Part shown: positions 37,590 to 47,227 of the stretch, piece after piece | Numbering within the stretch: position 1 is the stretch's first letter | Layout: the number at the start of each line of letters is the position of its first letter | Assembly: GCA_020631215.1 (NCBI GenBank) | Contig: JAHDHS010000002.1 | Span: 62,001-126,000 of the forward strand | Source of the DNA: Hellea sp. | GTDB taxonomy: Bacteria; Pseudomonadota; Alphaproteobacteria; Caulobacterales; Maricaulaceae | Direction: 5' to 3' | DNA length: 64,000 nt | Notes under the pieces: model-generated | Told to the model about the DNA's origin: nothing | Seen by the model: only the letters and a program-made list of their open reading frames with translations | Database searches by the model: none | Program-made: the position numbers and the translations under genes

Positions 37590-39823
37590 TTCCGGCGCTT
37601 TCGAGCGTGTTTTTTTCCGCGCGAACCTCTGCCGTCCTTACGCTTTCCACGTGAAAGGTTCTTCGGCACTTTTCCTTTCTCAGCCTTCGAGACCATTTCA
37701 AAAATAAGGCCGCCTGTTACTGGCGTGGCTTCCGTGAGTTTTGCTTTGATCAAACGCCCAAAACGAAATGTGTCCCCGCTTTCAACGCCGATAAGAGATT
37801 TCGTTTTCTCGTTAAACTGAAAATATTCGCGGCCCAATGACCTGGCTGGAATTAATCCATCGGCTCCGGTTTCGGTTAAAGTTATGAATAGGCCAAATTT
37901 CGTCACGCCCGTAATTCGGGCGTCGAAGACGGCCCCGACCCGTTTTTCAAGATAGGCCGCAATATATCTATCAGTCGCGTCGCGTTCTGCGGTCATCGCG
38001 CGGCGTTCCGTGCTGGAAATGTGTTCAGCTGTTTCTTTCAGCCTCGACTTTTCCTCCTGTGTTGTGCCGTCCTCGCCCAGATTGAATGTGTCAATCAGGG
38101 CGCGGTGAACGACTAAATCAGCGTAACGCCTGATGGGGGAAGTGAAGTGAGCATAATGGGTCAGGTTCAGGCCAAAATGTCCGCCGCGATCCGGTGAGTA
38201 AACGGCTTGGCTTTGGCTCCGCAGCACAGCCATCCCGACAGTTTCTTCCAAGTCTTTGGCTTTTGCCTGCGCTAATAATTTGTTGAACCGAGCCGGAGTC
38301 GCGCGTTCTCCGAGGGAGAACTTCAAGTCTACAGCAGGCAAGAATTCAGTCAGTCCCTGAAGTTTTTGGCGGTCGGGGGCTTCGTGAAGACGGACGATGG
38401 TTTGAACATTTTTTGCCGACAGAGCCTCCGCTGCGGCGACATTCGCCTGTACCATAAATTCTTCGATCAGCTTATGGGCGTCAAACCTCTCTTTCACGGT
38501 GATTTTCACAACATCACCTTTTTCATTCACATGAACGTGGCGCTCCGGCAGCTCTATCGCCAAAGGCTCCCGCTTTCGTCTGGCTTCACGTAGACTTTCA
38601 TAAGCGGCATATATATTATGTAGAATATCCAAAACAGGCTCTGCCTCTGGCCCGGGTTTTCCGTCAAATCCGGCTTGTGCCTGCGCGTAAGTCAGGCGGG
38701 CATGAGACCGCATGATGCCGCGTTTGAAGCTGTGTTTCCTCTTAATGCCATCCTTACCGAAAATCATTCGGACAGCGAGACAGGCTCTATCCTCATCAGG
38801 GCGAAGAGAACATAATTCAGACGACAACTCATGCGGTAACATAGGTTCGACGCGGTCAGGTAAATATACAGAGTTTCCTTTCTCCCAAGCTGATTTATCC
38901 AGCGGGCTGCCTGGCGTCACAAAGGCCGCGACGTCCGCAATCGCCACCCAGACGATCCAGCCGCCTTTATTTTTTGCGTTCTGATCGGGGCGGGCAAAAA
39001 TCGCATCATCGAAGTCTTTTGCGTCAACCGGATCAATGGTAATAAGCGGCAAATCCCTTAAGTCTTCTCGCGGCCCGCCAATTTGGGGGAGCCTGGCTGA
39101 TTTAGCTTGATCTATCGCAGCGTCAGGAAATCCGATTGGTATTTCATTTTCGTAAAGCGATATGAGAGACGCAGATTTTCCGCCTTTGGCCGAACCTATG
39201 GTTTCAACGATTTCTGCCAGTCTTAGGTCGCCTTGATTTCGGCGGGTCGACTGGAAAAAGACAAGGTCTTGATCTTCAGCATCATCCGGTAATTTTGACG
39301 GCTTGTAATCGTGACGCGCTTTTTTTGAAACGGGTTGAATGCGCCAGCCGCGCCCACCCTTGCATAAAACGCCGAGATGTTTCGATGGGCCATCCCCCAA
39401 CTTTTTCATAACTTGGGCAATGATTGTGCCGTCTTCGCGTTTTTTTATGCGGCAAAGGGCTCGTCCGCCAACTGAAAGCGTCGCGGCTGCATGGCCCTTG
39501 GCCTTTTTCGAAACTGGACCTTCTTTAATGAGTAATTTGGGCGGCGCTCCATCACCCTTATAATTTTCGGGAACACCCAGCAAATCACCTTCATCATTTT
39601 CAGTGACCCTAATAACCATAACGCCGGGTAAGGCGTCGGCTTCCCTGTAGGTTTTCTTGCTGGACTTAATAATGGCTCCGGCATCCTCTAGGTCCCGTAA
39701 CATAGCGCGTAACTCACGCCGATCCGCTCCCTTCACTTTTAAGTGTCGGGCCAAAGCCTTATTGTCGAAACGATCAGGTTGGCCGCGAACAGCTTTCAAT
39801 ATGTCGTCGCGGGATAATGCCAT
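37586..39823 (-). CDS. rnr: Ribonuclease R
   Basis: A 3'-5' exoribonuclease of the RNase II/R family, 745 residues. It has an N-terminal helix-turn-helix-like and cold-shock region, then the RNB catalytic domain with DLPLITIDPVDAKDFDDAIF carrying the metal-binding Asp residues and HYAHFTSPIRRYADLVVHR. It ends with an S1 domain and a basic tail (KKHARKRRK). It degrades structured RNA. It lies 12 bases downstream of topA, in the common alphaproteobacterial order topA-rnr-nudix. Confidence 0.97.
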   Translation of the reverse strand: MALSRDDILKAVRGQPDRFDNKALARHLKVKGADRRELRAMLRDLEDAGAIIKSSKKTYREADALPGVMVIRVTENDEGDLLGVPENYKGDGAPPKLLIKEGPVSKKAKGHAAATLSVGGRALCRIKKREDGTIIAQVMKKLGDGPSKHLGVLCKGGRGWRIQPVSKKARHDYKPSKLPDDAEDQDLVFFQSTRRNQGDLRLAEIVETIGSAKGGKSASLISLYENEIPIGFPDAAIDQAKSARLPQIGGPREDLRDLPLITIDPVDAKDFDDAIFARPDQNAKNKGGWIVWVAIADVAAFVTPGSPLDKSAWEKGNSVYLPDRVEPMLPHELSSELCSLRPDEDRACLAVRMIFGKDGIKRKHSFKRGIMRSHARLTYAQAQAGFDGKPGPEAEPVLDILHNIYAAYESLREARRKREPLAIELPERHVHVNEKGDVVKITVKERFDAHKLIEEFMVQANVAAAEALSAKNVQTIVRLHEAPDRQKLQGLTEFLPAVDLKFSLGERATPARFNKLLAQAKAKDLEETVGMAVLRSQSQAVYSPDRGGHFGLNLTHYAHFTSPIRRYADLVVHRALIDTFNLGEDGTTQEEKSRLKETAEHISSTERRAMTAERDATDRYIAAYLEKRVGAVFDARITGVTKFGLFITLTETGADGLIPARSLGREYFQFNEKTKSLIGVESGDTFRFGRLIKAKLTEATPVTGGLIFEMVSKAEKGKVPKNLSRGKRKDGRGSRGKKHARKRRK

Positions 39824-39835
39824 ATGGTCTTGCTA

Positions 39836-42433
39836 TTAGGCTTCTGCTTTCGGTTTCTTCTTTGCGGCCGTTTTTTTCTTAGGAGCTGTTTTTTTCTTGG
39901 CCGCAGGTTTCTTGCGGGTTGTTTTCTTTTTAGCAGGGCCTTTGGCGATTTTTGCCGCGATATATTCCAGCGCCATTTCCACCGTCACATCCTTTGGGTC
40001 GGTGCCCTTGGGAATAGTCGCGTTGACCTTTTCATATTTGACATATGGTCCATAACGGCCATCCATAACCTGAATGGGCTTTTTGTCTTCGGGGTGTTTG
40101 CCAAGATCTTTCAGAACGGTTCCTCCGCGCCGACCCCGACCGGGATTAGCTATTTTATCAGCGATTCTCGCAACCGCGTCATTCATGCCTATCGTGAACA
40201 TTTCCTCTGGATCTTTAAGACTCACATAGGTCGTATTGTGCTTGATATATGGCCCAAAACGACCCAATGCCGTAATGATTTGGTTTCCATCCTCTGGATG
40301 TTGTCCGATTTTACGGGGCAGATTAATCAAACGCAGACCTTTTTCCAAATCCATGGCATGATAATCCCATGTCTTGGGCAGGCTAGTTCGTTTGGGTTTT
40401 TTCTCAGTCTCCATTTCGACATATGGCCCGAAACGACCCGTTTTTAGCACAATATCTTTTTCGGTCTCAGGGTGTTGGCCAAGGATTTTGTCTTCGGCAG
40501 CAGCTTCTGCGTTTTCTCCATCGCCAAATGGTCTCGTAAATTTACAATCCGGATAATTTGAACAACCGACAAATGCCCCAAACTTTCCAAGTTTCAGAGA
40601 CAAACGGCCATCATCACAATTCGTACATTTCCGGGGGTCTGTGCCATCTTCTTTCTCCGGGAAGACAATTGGTTTTAGCGCGTCATTCAAAGCATCCAAG
40701 ACGTGAGTCACGCGTAGGTCTTTGGTTTCGTCGACCGAAGCCGAAAACTCATTCCAGAAGTTTTGCAGTAGGGTCAGGTAATCAAGATCACCCGCCGAAA
40801 CTTTATCGAGCCGTTCTTCCAAATCCGCTGTGTAATTATATTGGACATATTTTCCGAAGAAATTTTCCAAGAATGCCGTCAGCAGCCGGCCTTTATCGGC
40901 GGGCGTGAACCGCCTTTTGTCGAGCTCAACATAGCCGCGGTCCTGGAGAACTTTCAGGATAGAGGCATAGGTGGAAGGGCGCCCAATACCAAGTTCTTCC
41001 ATGGCTTTGACCAAACTTGCCTCGGAATAACGCGGCGGGGGTTGGGTGAAATGCTGCTCAGCATCGGCTTTCTTAACGTCAACTGATTTTCCTTCAGAGA
41101 CTGGCGGTAACATGTTGCCATCCGCTTCATCTTTTTCCGCCGTCTTGGGTTTAGTCTCTTCATAGAGTTTTAAAAATCCATCAAATCGGACGACTTGTCC
41201 TGTCGCGCGCAAGCCCACACTATTGGCCTTATCACCGATTTCGACTGTCGTTCGCTCCAATTTAGCCGAAGCCATCTGTGAGGCCATAGCGCGTTTCCAA
41301 ATTAACTCATAAAGTTTTTTCATGTCGCCTGAGAGTTTAAGCGAGTCAGGTGTGCGAGCAAAACTGGTTGGGCGGATGGCCTCATGGGCCTCTTGTGCAT
41401 TTTTGGCTTTGGATTTGTAGACGCGATGTTGACCGGGTAAGTATGTGTCGCCGTAATTTGACGCTATGGCAGCGCGACAATCGCTAATGGCTTCGCCGAT
41501 CATAGAGATACCGTCAGTCCGCATATATGTAATCAACCCAGTCGTTTCACCACCAATATCGACGCCTTCATAGAGTTGTTGTGCTGTTCGCATGGTTTGT
41601 GTGGCGGAAAACCCTAATTTTCTGCTGGCTTCTTGTTGCAGGGTTGATGTCATGAAAGGTGGTTGTGGATTACGCGTGACGGGTTTGGCCTGAACTGAAA
41701 CAATCGATAAGTTTGCGGCTTCAACAGCGGCTTTCGCTTTCATGGCAATTTCTTCATTGCCCAATGAAAACTTAGTCAGCTTATCACCGTCAAGCGAAAC
41801 TAAACGGGCACTGAATGCGGAGCTTCCATTTGATGTGACATCCGACGTTATTGACCAATATTCTTGTGACTCGAATTTTTCAATTTCTGTTTCGCGCTCA
41901 CAGATTAATCTCAAGGCAACCGATTGCACACGGCCTGCGGACCGGGCGCCTGGTAATTTTCTCCAGAGCACGGGTGAGAGGGTAAAGCCCACAAGATAAT
42001 CCAGAGCGCGGCGCGCGAGGTAAGCGTCAACCAATTCCTGATCCAGCTTGCGTGGGTTGGCGATTGCTTCAGTGACGGATTTCTTGGTAATCGCGTTAAA
42101 AACAACGCGTTCGACCGGTTTGTCTTTGAACGCCTTCTTCTTGCCTAACACTTCTAACAGGTGCCACGAAATCGCTTCGCCTTCCCGATCCGGGTCGGTT
42201 GCGAGTATCAGTTTGTCAGCCTTTGTAAGGGCATTTTCGATGTCTTTAATTCGCTTTTTGGCTCTCGTATCGACGCTCCAAGACATGGCGAAGCTATTAT
42301 CAGGATCGACGGAGCCATTTTTAGACGGTAAATCCCGAACGTGTCCAAAGCTTGCTAAAACTTTGTAATCTTTGCCTAAATATTTCTCAATTGTTTTGGC
42401 TTTAGCCGGAGATTCTACGATGACAAGATTCAT
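39836..42433 (-). CDS. topA: DNA topoisomerase I
   Basis: A type IA topoisomerase of 865 residues that relaxes negative supercoils. The Toprim domain opens with LVIVESPAKAKTIEKYLG and contains ATDPDREGEAISWH. The active-site Tyr lies in TGLITYMRTDG. A zinc-finger region (CTNC, then GCSNYPDCKF) and several GRFGPYVK-type repeats follow, and the C terminus is a Lys/Ala-rich tail typical of alphaproteobacterial TopA. It heads the topA-rnr-nudix group. Confidence 0.98.
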   Translation of the reverse strand: MNLVIVESPAKAKTIEKYLGKDYKVLASFGHVRDLPSKNGSVDPDNSFAMSWSVDTRAKKRIKDIENALTKADKLILATDPDREGEAISWHLLEVLGKKKAFKDKPVERVVFNAITKKSVTEAIANPRKLDQELVDAYLARRALDYLVGFTLSPVLWRKLPGARSAGRVQSVALRLICERETEIEKFESQEYWSITSDVTSNGSSAFSARLVSLDGDKLTKFSLGNEEIAMKAKAAVEAANLSIVSVQAKPVTRNPQPPFMTSTLQQEASRKLGFSATQTMRTAQQLYEGVDIGGETTGLITYMRTDGISMIGEAISDCRAAIASNYGDTYLPGQHRVYKSKAKNAQEAHEAIRPTSFARTPDSLKLSGDMKKLYELIWKRAMASQMASAKLERTTVEIGDKANSVGLRATGQVVRFDGFLKLYEETKPKTAEKDEADGNMLPPVSEGKSVDVKKADAEQHFTQPPPRYSEASLVKAMEELGIGRPSTYASILKVLQDRGYVELDKRRFTPADKGRLLTAFLENFFGKYVQYNYTADLEERLDKVSAGDLDYLTLLQNFWNEFSASVDETKDLRVTHVLDALNDALKPIVFPEKEDGTDPRKCTNCDDGRLSLKLGKFGAFVGCSNYPDCKFTRPFGDGENAEAAAEDKILGQHPETEKDIVLKTGRFGPYVEMETEKKPKRTSLPKTWDYHAMDLEKGLRLINLPRKIGQHPEDGNQIITALGRFGPYIKHNTTYVSLKDPEEMFTIGMNDAVARIADKIANPGRGRRGGTVLKDLGKHPEDKKPIQVMDGRYGPYVKYEKVNATIPKGTDPKDVTVEMALEYIAAKIAKGPAKKKTTRKKPAAKKKTAPKKKTAAKKKPKAEA

Positions 42434-42614
42434 AAATAGGTCGCATGTTTGACGTGAGAAGCGTTCAATGAGCGCGCCATTTGGGGTAGAGACTGAACAA
42501 TGTCAACTGTCTGCATGACATCTGTTGGCTTTTCTCGTTGCAGTATAATAAATAGAATATTAAATAAATGCACGTTATAAGTGTTTATGTGTGTGGTGAT
42601 ATACTGGGTGGATC

Positions 42615-42773
42615 ATGGATAAAATGGGTGAAGAATTAGGCGCGTCTTATGTAGAGGATTACGTGATGGACATGCTAAAAGAGATGGCGGATGTTTCTGT
42701 TCGCGTAGGCTTAGAGCAACTTTCTGATGAATTAAAACGTGTTCGATATGAATATCTCAGCGGCCCTCGTTAA
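42615..42773 (+). CDS. Small hypothetical protein, 52 residues
   Basis: A short acidic, helical ORF starting MDKMGEELGASYVEDYV and ending YLSGPR, unlike a random translation. It lies alone on the plus strand between topA and dprA and overlaps the dprA stop by four bases, convergently. TATAAT occurs at 42544-42549 upstream, but the ribosome site (GGTGG) is weak. No family was recognised. Confidence 0.5.
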   Translation: MDKMGEELGASYVEDYVMDMLKEMADVSVRVGLEQLSDELKRVRYEYLSGPR

Positions 42774-43885
42774 TAGCTCTCTGGGTTAATTGCGATCCGG
42801 CCATCCGGCTCGACTAAGACATCACCATTAAGCTCCATTTCCAATAAGGCTGCATTGATGACGGCCGTTGGCAGTCCGCTAGAGCGAATGACATCATCTC
42901 GATGTGTCGGTGTCGTAGACAATAGAGGCGTGATATTTGAGATCGCCTGATTGATGTTTTTAGCTTCTGCTTGATAGTCAAAATCAGCGGAGTCATAGGC
43001 GGTTTCGGACTCCATGACATAGGGTGGGGTCACGTCACGTAAAATGTCGATGACGTCGTCAGCGGTTTCAATCAAGGCTGCGCCCTGCCGTATTAATCTG
43101 TTGCAGCCTTTTGTGCGCGGGTCTAGCGGGGAGCCCGGAGCCGCCATGACTTCTCTGTTCTGCTCTAAGGCATAGCGGGCGGTAATGAGGGTTCCTGACC
43201 GTTCGGCGGCTTCGATGACAACTATGCCTAAGGAGAGACCGGATATGATACGATTGCGCCGTGGAAAGTCTCTGGCTGTTGCACGGTATCCTAAAGGGCT
43301 TTCACTGACTAAAACGCCTTGATGGCGGATGTCTTTAAATAGCTGGGCGTTCTGACGAGGATAAATGTGATCGACGCCGCCCCCTAAAACCGCCGCCGTT
43401 CCAGAGGCCAAGGACGCGCCATGCGCGGAGGCATCTATGCCGCGCGCCAGGCCGGAAACAATCGTATAACCTGAATGGCCAATATCATGGGCCATAGTGG
43501 CAGCAAATTTCAGGCCGAGGGCTGATGCATTGCGCGAGCCGATAATGCCGACGCAGGGTTTATGAAGCAAGCTAACGTCACCCCAGACAGATATAATCGG
43601 CGGAACCGGATCCAAGGCTCTTAAATAAGCCGGATAGTCGGATTCGCAGGCCGCAATGATTTGGACACCAAGTTCTTCGCTCGCTGCCATTTCTGCTTCG
43701 ACTTGTTCGATGGTCGGAAGTCGGACGTTTTTATTGCGAATAATGGAGGGAAGTGAGTCTAGGGCTTTGCCGGGCGTTTTATAACGCTTGAGTAAATCTC
43801 TGAACGCAACAGGGCCAACGGTTTGCGTGCGGGTCAAACGCAGCCAGTCTCGTTTTTCAGAAAAGGATAACTCGGTGACCTGCAT
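42770..43885 (-). CDS. dprA: DNA-processing protein A
   Basis: A Rossmann-fold DprA/Smf protein of 371 residues that loads RecA on incoming single-stranded DNA in transformation. GIIGSRNASALG, TIVSGLARGIDASAH, FPRRNRIISGLS and AAERSGTLITARYALE are the family motifs. A C-terminal winged-helix (DprA_WH-like) region ends the protein. Its start overlaps the plsY stop by one base. Confidence 0.97.
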   Translation of the reverse strand: MQVTELSFSEKRDWLRLTRTQTVGPVAFRDLLKRYKTPGKALDSLPSIIRNKNVRLPTIEQVEAEMAASEELGVQIIAACESDYPAYLRALDPVPPIISVWGDVSLLHKPCVGIIGSRNASALGLKFAATMAHDIGHSGYTIVSGLARGIDASAHGASLASGTAAVLGGGVDHIYPRQNAQLFKDIRHQGVLVSESPLGYRATARDFPRRNRIISGLSLGIVVIEAAERSGTLITARYALEQNREVMAAPGSPLDPRTKGCNRLIRQGAALIETADDVIDILRDVTPPYVMESETAYDSADFDYQAEAKNINQAISNITPLLSTTPTHRDDVIRSSGLPTAVINAALLEMELNGDVLVEPDGRIAINPESY

Positions 43886-44478
43886 CAGCCTTTTTGCCCG
43901 ATTTTACTTTCTTCACCGCGCCGTAAACGGCCTATATTTTCTCTATGCCTCCAGTAGATAACAAGCCCCATAAATAGGGCCATGAGAGTAGCCGGCAAAG
44001 ACGCGATGAAAAAAGATATAATCGGCGCAAAGGCGGCGGCAGTAAGCGCGGCTAGGGATGAATAGCGTTTTAAAAAGGCCATCCCAATCCAGATGGCGGC
44101 GGCGGCAAGTCCGACAGGCCATACGAGTATGATCAGTGCACCGAAAAAAGTGGCGACGCCTTTACCACCCTTGAATTTTAACCAAACAGGATAGCAATGG
44201 CCGATTAAGGCGGCTGCCGCTGCGACATATCCAAAAGGACTGCCAAACAGAGATGCCGCCAACCAGCCCGCGCCGCCGGCTTTTAAGACATCCAGTAGCA
44301 GGGTCAGGGCTGCAATGTCTTTACGGCCTGTCCGTAAGACATTGGTGGTCCCGATATTGCCGGAGCCGATATTGCGGATATCGCCTAATCCGGCGAGCTT
44401 GGCGAGTAAGAGCCCAAATGGAATAGCTCCCAGAAAATAACCAATGGCAAGAGATGATATGAGGTCGATTGGATTCAT
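43885..44478 (-). CDS. plsY: Acyl-phosphate:glycerol-3-phosphate acyltransferase
   Basis: An integral membrane acyltransferase of 197 residues making lysophosphatidic acid. The three PlsY motifs are seen: GDIRNIGSGNIGTTNVLR, LKFKGGKGVATFFG and WRHRENIGRLRRGEE. About five membrane segments are present. The ATG at 44478 is chosen; a GTG six codons earlier (44496) is possible. It is followed by dprA. Confidence 0.96.
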   Translation of the reverse strand: MNPIDLISSLAIGYFLGAIPFGLLLAKLAGLGDIRNIGSGNIGTTNVLRTGRKDIAALTLLLDVLKAGGAGWLAASLFGSPFGYVAAAAALIGHCYPVWLKFKGGKGVATFFGALIILVWPVGLAAAAIWIGMAFLKRYSSLAALTAAAFAPIISFFIASLPATLMALFMGLVIYWRHRENIGRLRRGEESKIGQKG

Positions 44479-44509
44479 AGCTGATACGTGCCGCACAGGG
44501 TAAGATGAG

Positions 44510-46129
44510 TCAAAACTTTCTTAGCCCCCCGGATAAGATCATTTCGGCTCCTTTTTCCGCGATGGCGATTGAGGCGGCATTCGTGTTTCCAGAAATAATC
44601 CGCGGCATGATAGAGGCGTCGATGACACGTAAACCGGAAACGCCATTCACGCGTAATGCTGGATCGACAACGGCCTTAGGGTCACTGCCCATGCGGCATG
44701 TACCAACCGGATGGTACATTGTCGTCCCGAGTGCCTTCTGAAACGCTAAAAGCTCCTCATCACTTATGCAGACTTCCCCGGGCGTCGTCTCTCGTTTGAT
44801 CAATCCTTCAAGGGCAGTTGTACTGACTAATTCACGCGCTATTCGCATCGCTTTGATGGTCAGGCGTTTATCTTCATCTGCTTCCAGGTAATTATGCGTG
44901 ATATGCGGGGCAATGTTTATGTCGGGCGAGACGGCTTTGACAAAACCTCTGCTCTCTGGCCGTAGCTGCGCTCCGCCAATCGTCAGACCCGGATAGTCCG
45001 TTAAGGAACTGGGCTCCCCCCGGCTGGCTGTTTCAAGATCACCTGATGCCGCAAGACAATGAAACTGTAAGTCCGGCCTGTCCAAAGCCGCGTCACTTTT
45101 CATAAATGCGCCGACAGATGCTGCCGGTATTGTCATGGGGCCCTGACGACTCAAATAATAGCGCAAGATATTTTTGAATAAATGCACGCCCGAAAGCTCT
45201 TTATTATATGTGTAGACTTCCGGCCCGACTTCCCATGCCATAGGGGCCATATAGTGATCTTGTAAGTTTTCTCCGACACCGGGTAAATCTTTGACGAGCG
45301 CAATTCCAAGTGCGTTAATATGCTCTGCTGCGCCTATGCCGGAGAGCTGTAAAAGCTGTGGGCTGTGATACGCGCCCGTACACAGAATGATTTCTTGTTT
45401 GGCTTTAATGGAACGCCTCTGCCCCCTTGAGGATATTTTTACGGCCTGGGCGATATGCCTGTCAAAAGAAATACGTCGGACAATGGCTTCGGTTAGAATG
45501 GTTAGGTTTTTCCGATTCATGACAGGCTTTAAATAAGCGCTGGCTGTTGAATGACGTTTGCCGTCCTTCATGGTCACATGATAGAAACCGGCACCTTCCT
45601 GATTGGGGCCGTTAAAGCCGTCATTTTTCGGCAGCCCATATTGCTGGAACGCCGTTATCAGGTGATCATTCGTTGTATTGTTATGACGGATGGACGTGAC
45701 TGACAGCGGACCGTTGCGGCCATGTAAGTCATGGCCAGTTTCGTATGCCTCCGCTCGTTTGAAATACGGCAAGAGGTCATCCCAGCCCCATCCGGTACAG
45801 CCTAAATTTGCCCAGCTGTTGTAATCTTCGCGGTGACCACGAATATAGATCATCCCATTGACCGATGAGCATCCACCCATGACCCTGCCGCGCGGAAGAG
45901 GGAGTTTTCGTCCATCTAAATGGGGTTCGGGTTGGGTGAATAATTTCCATGAAATTTTTGGATCATGAATGGTTTTGCCATATCCGATAGGCATATGAAT
46001 GGCGGGGTTCTTGTCCGGTATGCCCGCTTCCAATAGACACACAGAACTATTCGGGTCCGCAGATAAGCGGTTTGCCAATACACACCCGGCGGATCCGGCC
46101 CCGATTATGATATAGTCAAATTCCATCAT
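44510..46129 (-). CDS. GMC-family FAD oxidoreductase (choline/alcohol dehydrogenase type)
   Basis: A glucose-methanol-choline oxidoreductase of 539 residues. The FAD loop is YIIIGAGSAGCVLANRLS. GMC signatures are PRGRVMGGCSSVNGMIYIRG and TGAYHSPQLLQLSGIG. The catalytic His lies in MYHPVGTCRMG, with NTNAASIAIAEKGAEMI at the end. It oxidises a primary or secondary alcohol; choline is possible but not shown, and no betaine aldehyde dehydrogenase adjoins it. It is divergent from two Lrp/AsnC regulators. Confidence 0.93.
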   Translation of the reverse strand: MMEFDYIIIGAGSAGCVLANRLSADPNSSVCLLEAGIPDKNPAIHMPIGYGKTIHDPKISWKLFTQPEPHLDGRKLPLPRGRVMGGCSSVNGMIYIRGHREDYNSWANLGCTGWGWDDLLPYFKRAEAYETGHDLHGRNGPLSVTSIRHNNTTNDHLITAFQQYGLPKNDGFNGPNQEGAGFYHVTMKDGKRHSTASAYLKPVMNRKNLTILTEAIVRRISFDRHIAQAVKISSRGQRRSIKAKQEIILCTGAYHSPQLLQLSGIGAAEHINALGIALVKDLPGVGENLQDHYMAPMAWEVGPEVYTYNKELSGVHLFKNILRYYLSRQGPMTIPAASVGAFMKSDAALDRPDLQFHCLAASGDLETASRGEPSSLTDYPGLTIGGAQLRPESRGFVKAVSPDINIAPHITHNYLEADEDKRLTIKAMRIARELVSTTALEGLIKRETTPGEVCISDEELLAFQKALGTTMYHPVGTCRMGSDPKAVVDPALRVNGVSGLRVIDASIMPRIISGNTNAASIAIAEKGAEMILSGGLRKF

Positions 46130-46235
46130 ACCAATATTTTTACGCGTTTTAACAGATTCAGCTCTTCAAATTAGAAAAATGCGTATTAATCAACAGAATA
46201 TTCTGCGCATTCTTGCCTTTTAATCGCGTATCGTT
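46130..46235. promoter_or_regulatory. Divergent control region with motifs shared with 48923-49068
   Basis: This gap between the GMC and Lrp genes contains CGTAAAAATA (minus strand, 46135-46144). It also holds an inverted pair AATGCGTA (46178-46185) and TGCGCATT (46204-46211). The same short sequences recur before the flavoprotein and SDR genes, so they are candidate operators for the nearby Lrp/AsnC proteins. Confidence 0.45.
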
Positions 46236-46712
46236 ATGGTCACATATATGGGTGAATCTGCATTTGAGTTTAGCGATCTGGATCGTGAGATTATAGAAAT
46301 CCTGAAAAAGGATGGACGGACAAGCAATCAGAAAATTGCTGATATGCTGGGCGTAACGACCTCTATGGTGGCCACGCGCATTCGCCGTATGGAGCAGGCC
46401 AAGGCGATGAAAGTGGTTGCCGTCTCTGATTTTTCGGCTTTTGACTATAATCTGCTTTTGCCGATTGGTGTCGATGTGAAGGGACGCCGTGCCAATGACG
46501 TGGCCGAGGAGTTGGCGAAGCTGGATGAAGTGGCCGTCGTGCAATTGGTATCCGGGCGTCATGACATTGAAATCTTGGTTACTTTGCCAAATATTGATGA
46601 CATGGGGGAGTTCCTGCTCTCAAAACTGTCACAAATTAAGGGCGTCCGTTCCTTGGATCCCAGTTTCGCGGTTGACATTATAAAGTATGATTTTGATGTG
46701 GCACCGATATGA
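46236..46712 (+). CDS. Lrp/AsnC-family transcriptional regulator (first of a pair)
   Basis: A 158-residue regulator with an N-terminal helix-turn-helix (LDREIIEILKKDGRTSNQKI, MLGVTTSMVATRIRRME) and a C-terminal ligand-binding RAM domain (VVQLVSGRHDIEILVTL). The start at 46236 may be four codons early (46248). It overlaps the next Lrp gene by four bases, so the two are co-made and may form a heteromer. It is divergent from the GMC gene. Confidence 0.93.
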   Translation: MVTYMGESAFEFSDLDREIIEILKKDGRTSNQKIADMLGVTTSMVATRIRRMEQAKAMKVVAVSDFSAFDYNLLLPIGVDVKGRRANDVAEELAKLDEVAVVQLVSGRHDIEILVTLPNIDDMGEFLLSKLSQIKGVRSLDPSFAVDIIKYDFDVAPI

Positions 46713-47227
46713 GTGATCGAAATTACAAAATTGACGAGCTGGATCAAAAAATCATTGGCTTGCTGTCGCAGGATGCGCGCTTGTCTAACCGTAAAATTGC
46801 GGCTGAACTCGGATTTACGGAAGGCACAATTCGATCTCGCGTTAAGCGGCTTGAGGACGAAAACTTCATCCGCTTTACGGCTGTCACAAATATGGAGCAT
46901 ATGGATACGCCGCATCTGGCCATGATCGGGGTTCATGCCGAGCAAAGTATGATTAAACGCGTAGCCGAGAAAATTGCGGAAATTTCCGAAATAAACGCCG
47001 TCATCATTCTTCTCGGCCGCTTTGACATATTGGCCATAGGCTTGTTTGAAGGTTTGAGCGAAGTGCATCAGGTCGCCAGTAACAAAATTTTGGACATCGA
47101 AGGCGTACGTTTAGCCGAGACGTCTGTAGTGGTGGATGTGATTAAATATGATAATCGTATTGCCAAAATCGTGACGCCTCTCTCTGATTACAATTTGGAG
47201 TTTTCTGATAAATCCGCAGCTGAATAA
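46709..47227 (+). CDS. Lrp/AsnC-family transcriptional regulator (second of a pair)
   Basis: A 172-residue paralogue of the preceding protein, with helix-turn-helix DQKIIGLLSQDARLSNRKIA, GFTEGTIRSRVKRLE and a RAM domain (AVIILLGRFDILAIGLFEG). The two share a similar end, VVDVIKYDN against AVDIIKYDF. The ATGA overlap indicates translational coupling. It ends directly against the convergent flavoprotein stop. Confidence 0.93.
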   Translation: MSDRNYKIDELDQKIIGLLSQDARLSNRKIAAELGFTEGTIRSRVKRLEDENFIRFTAVTNMEHMDTPHLAMIGVHAEQSMIKRVAEKIAEISEINAVIILLGRFDILAIGLFEGLSEVHQVASNKILDIEGVRLAETSVVVDVIKYDNRIAKIVTPLSDYNLEFSDKSAAE

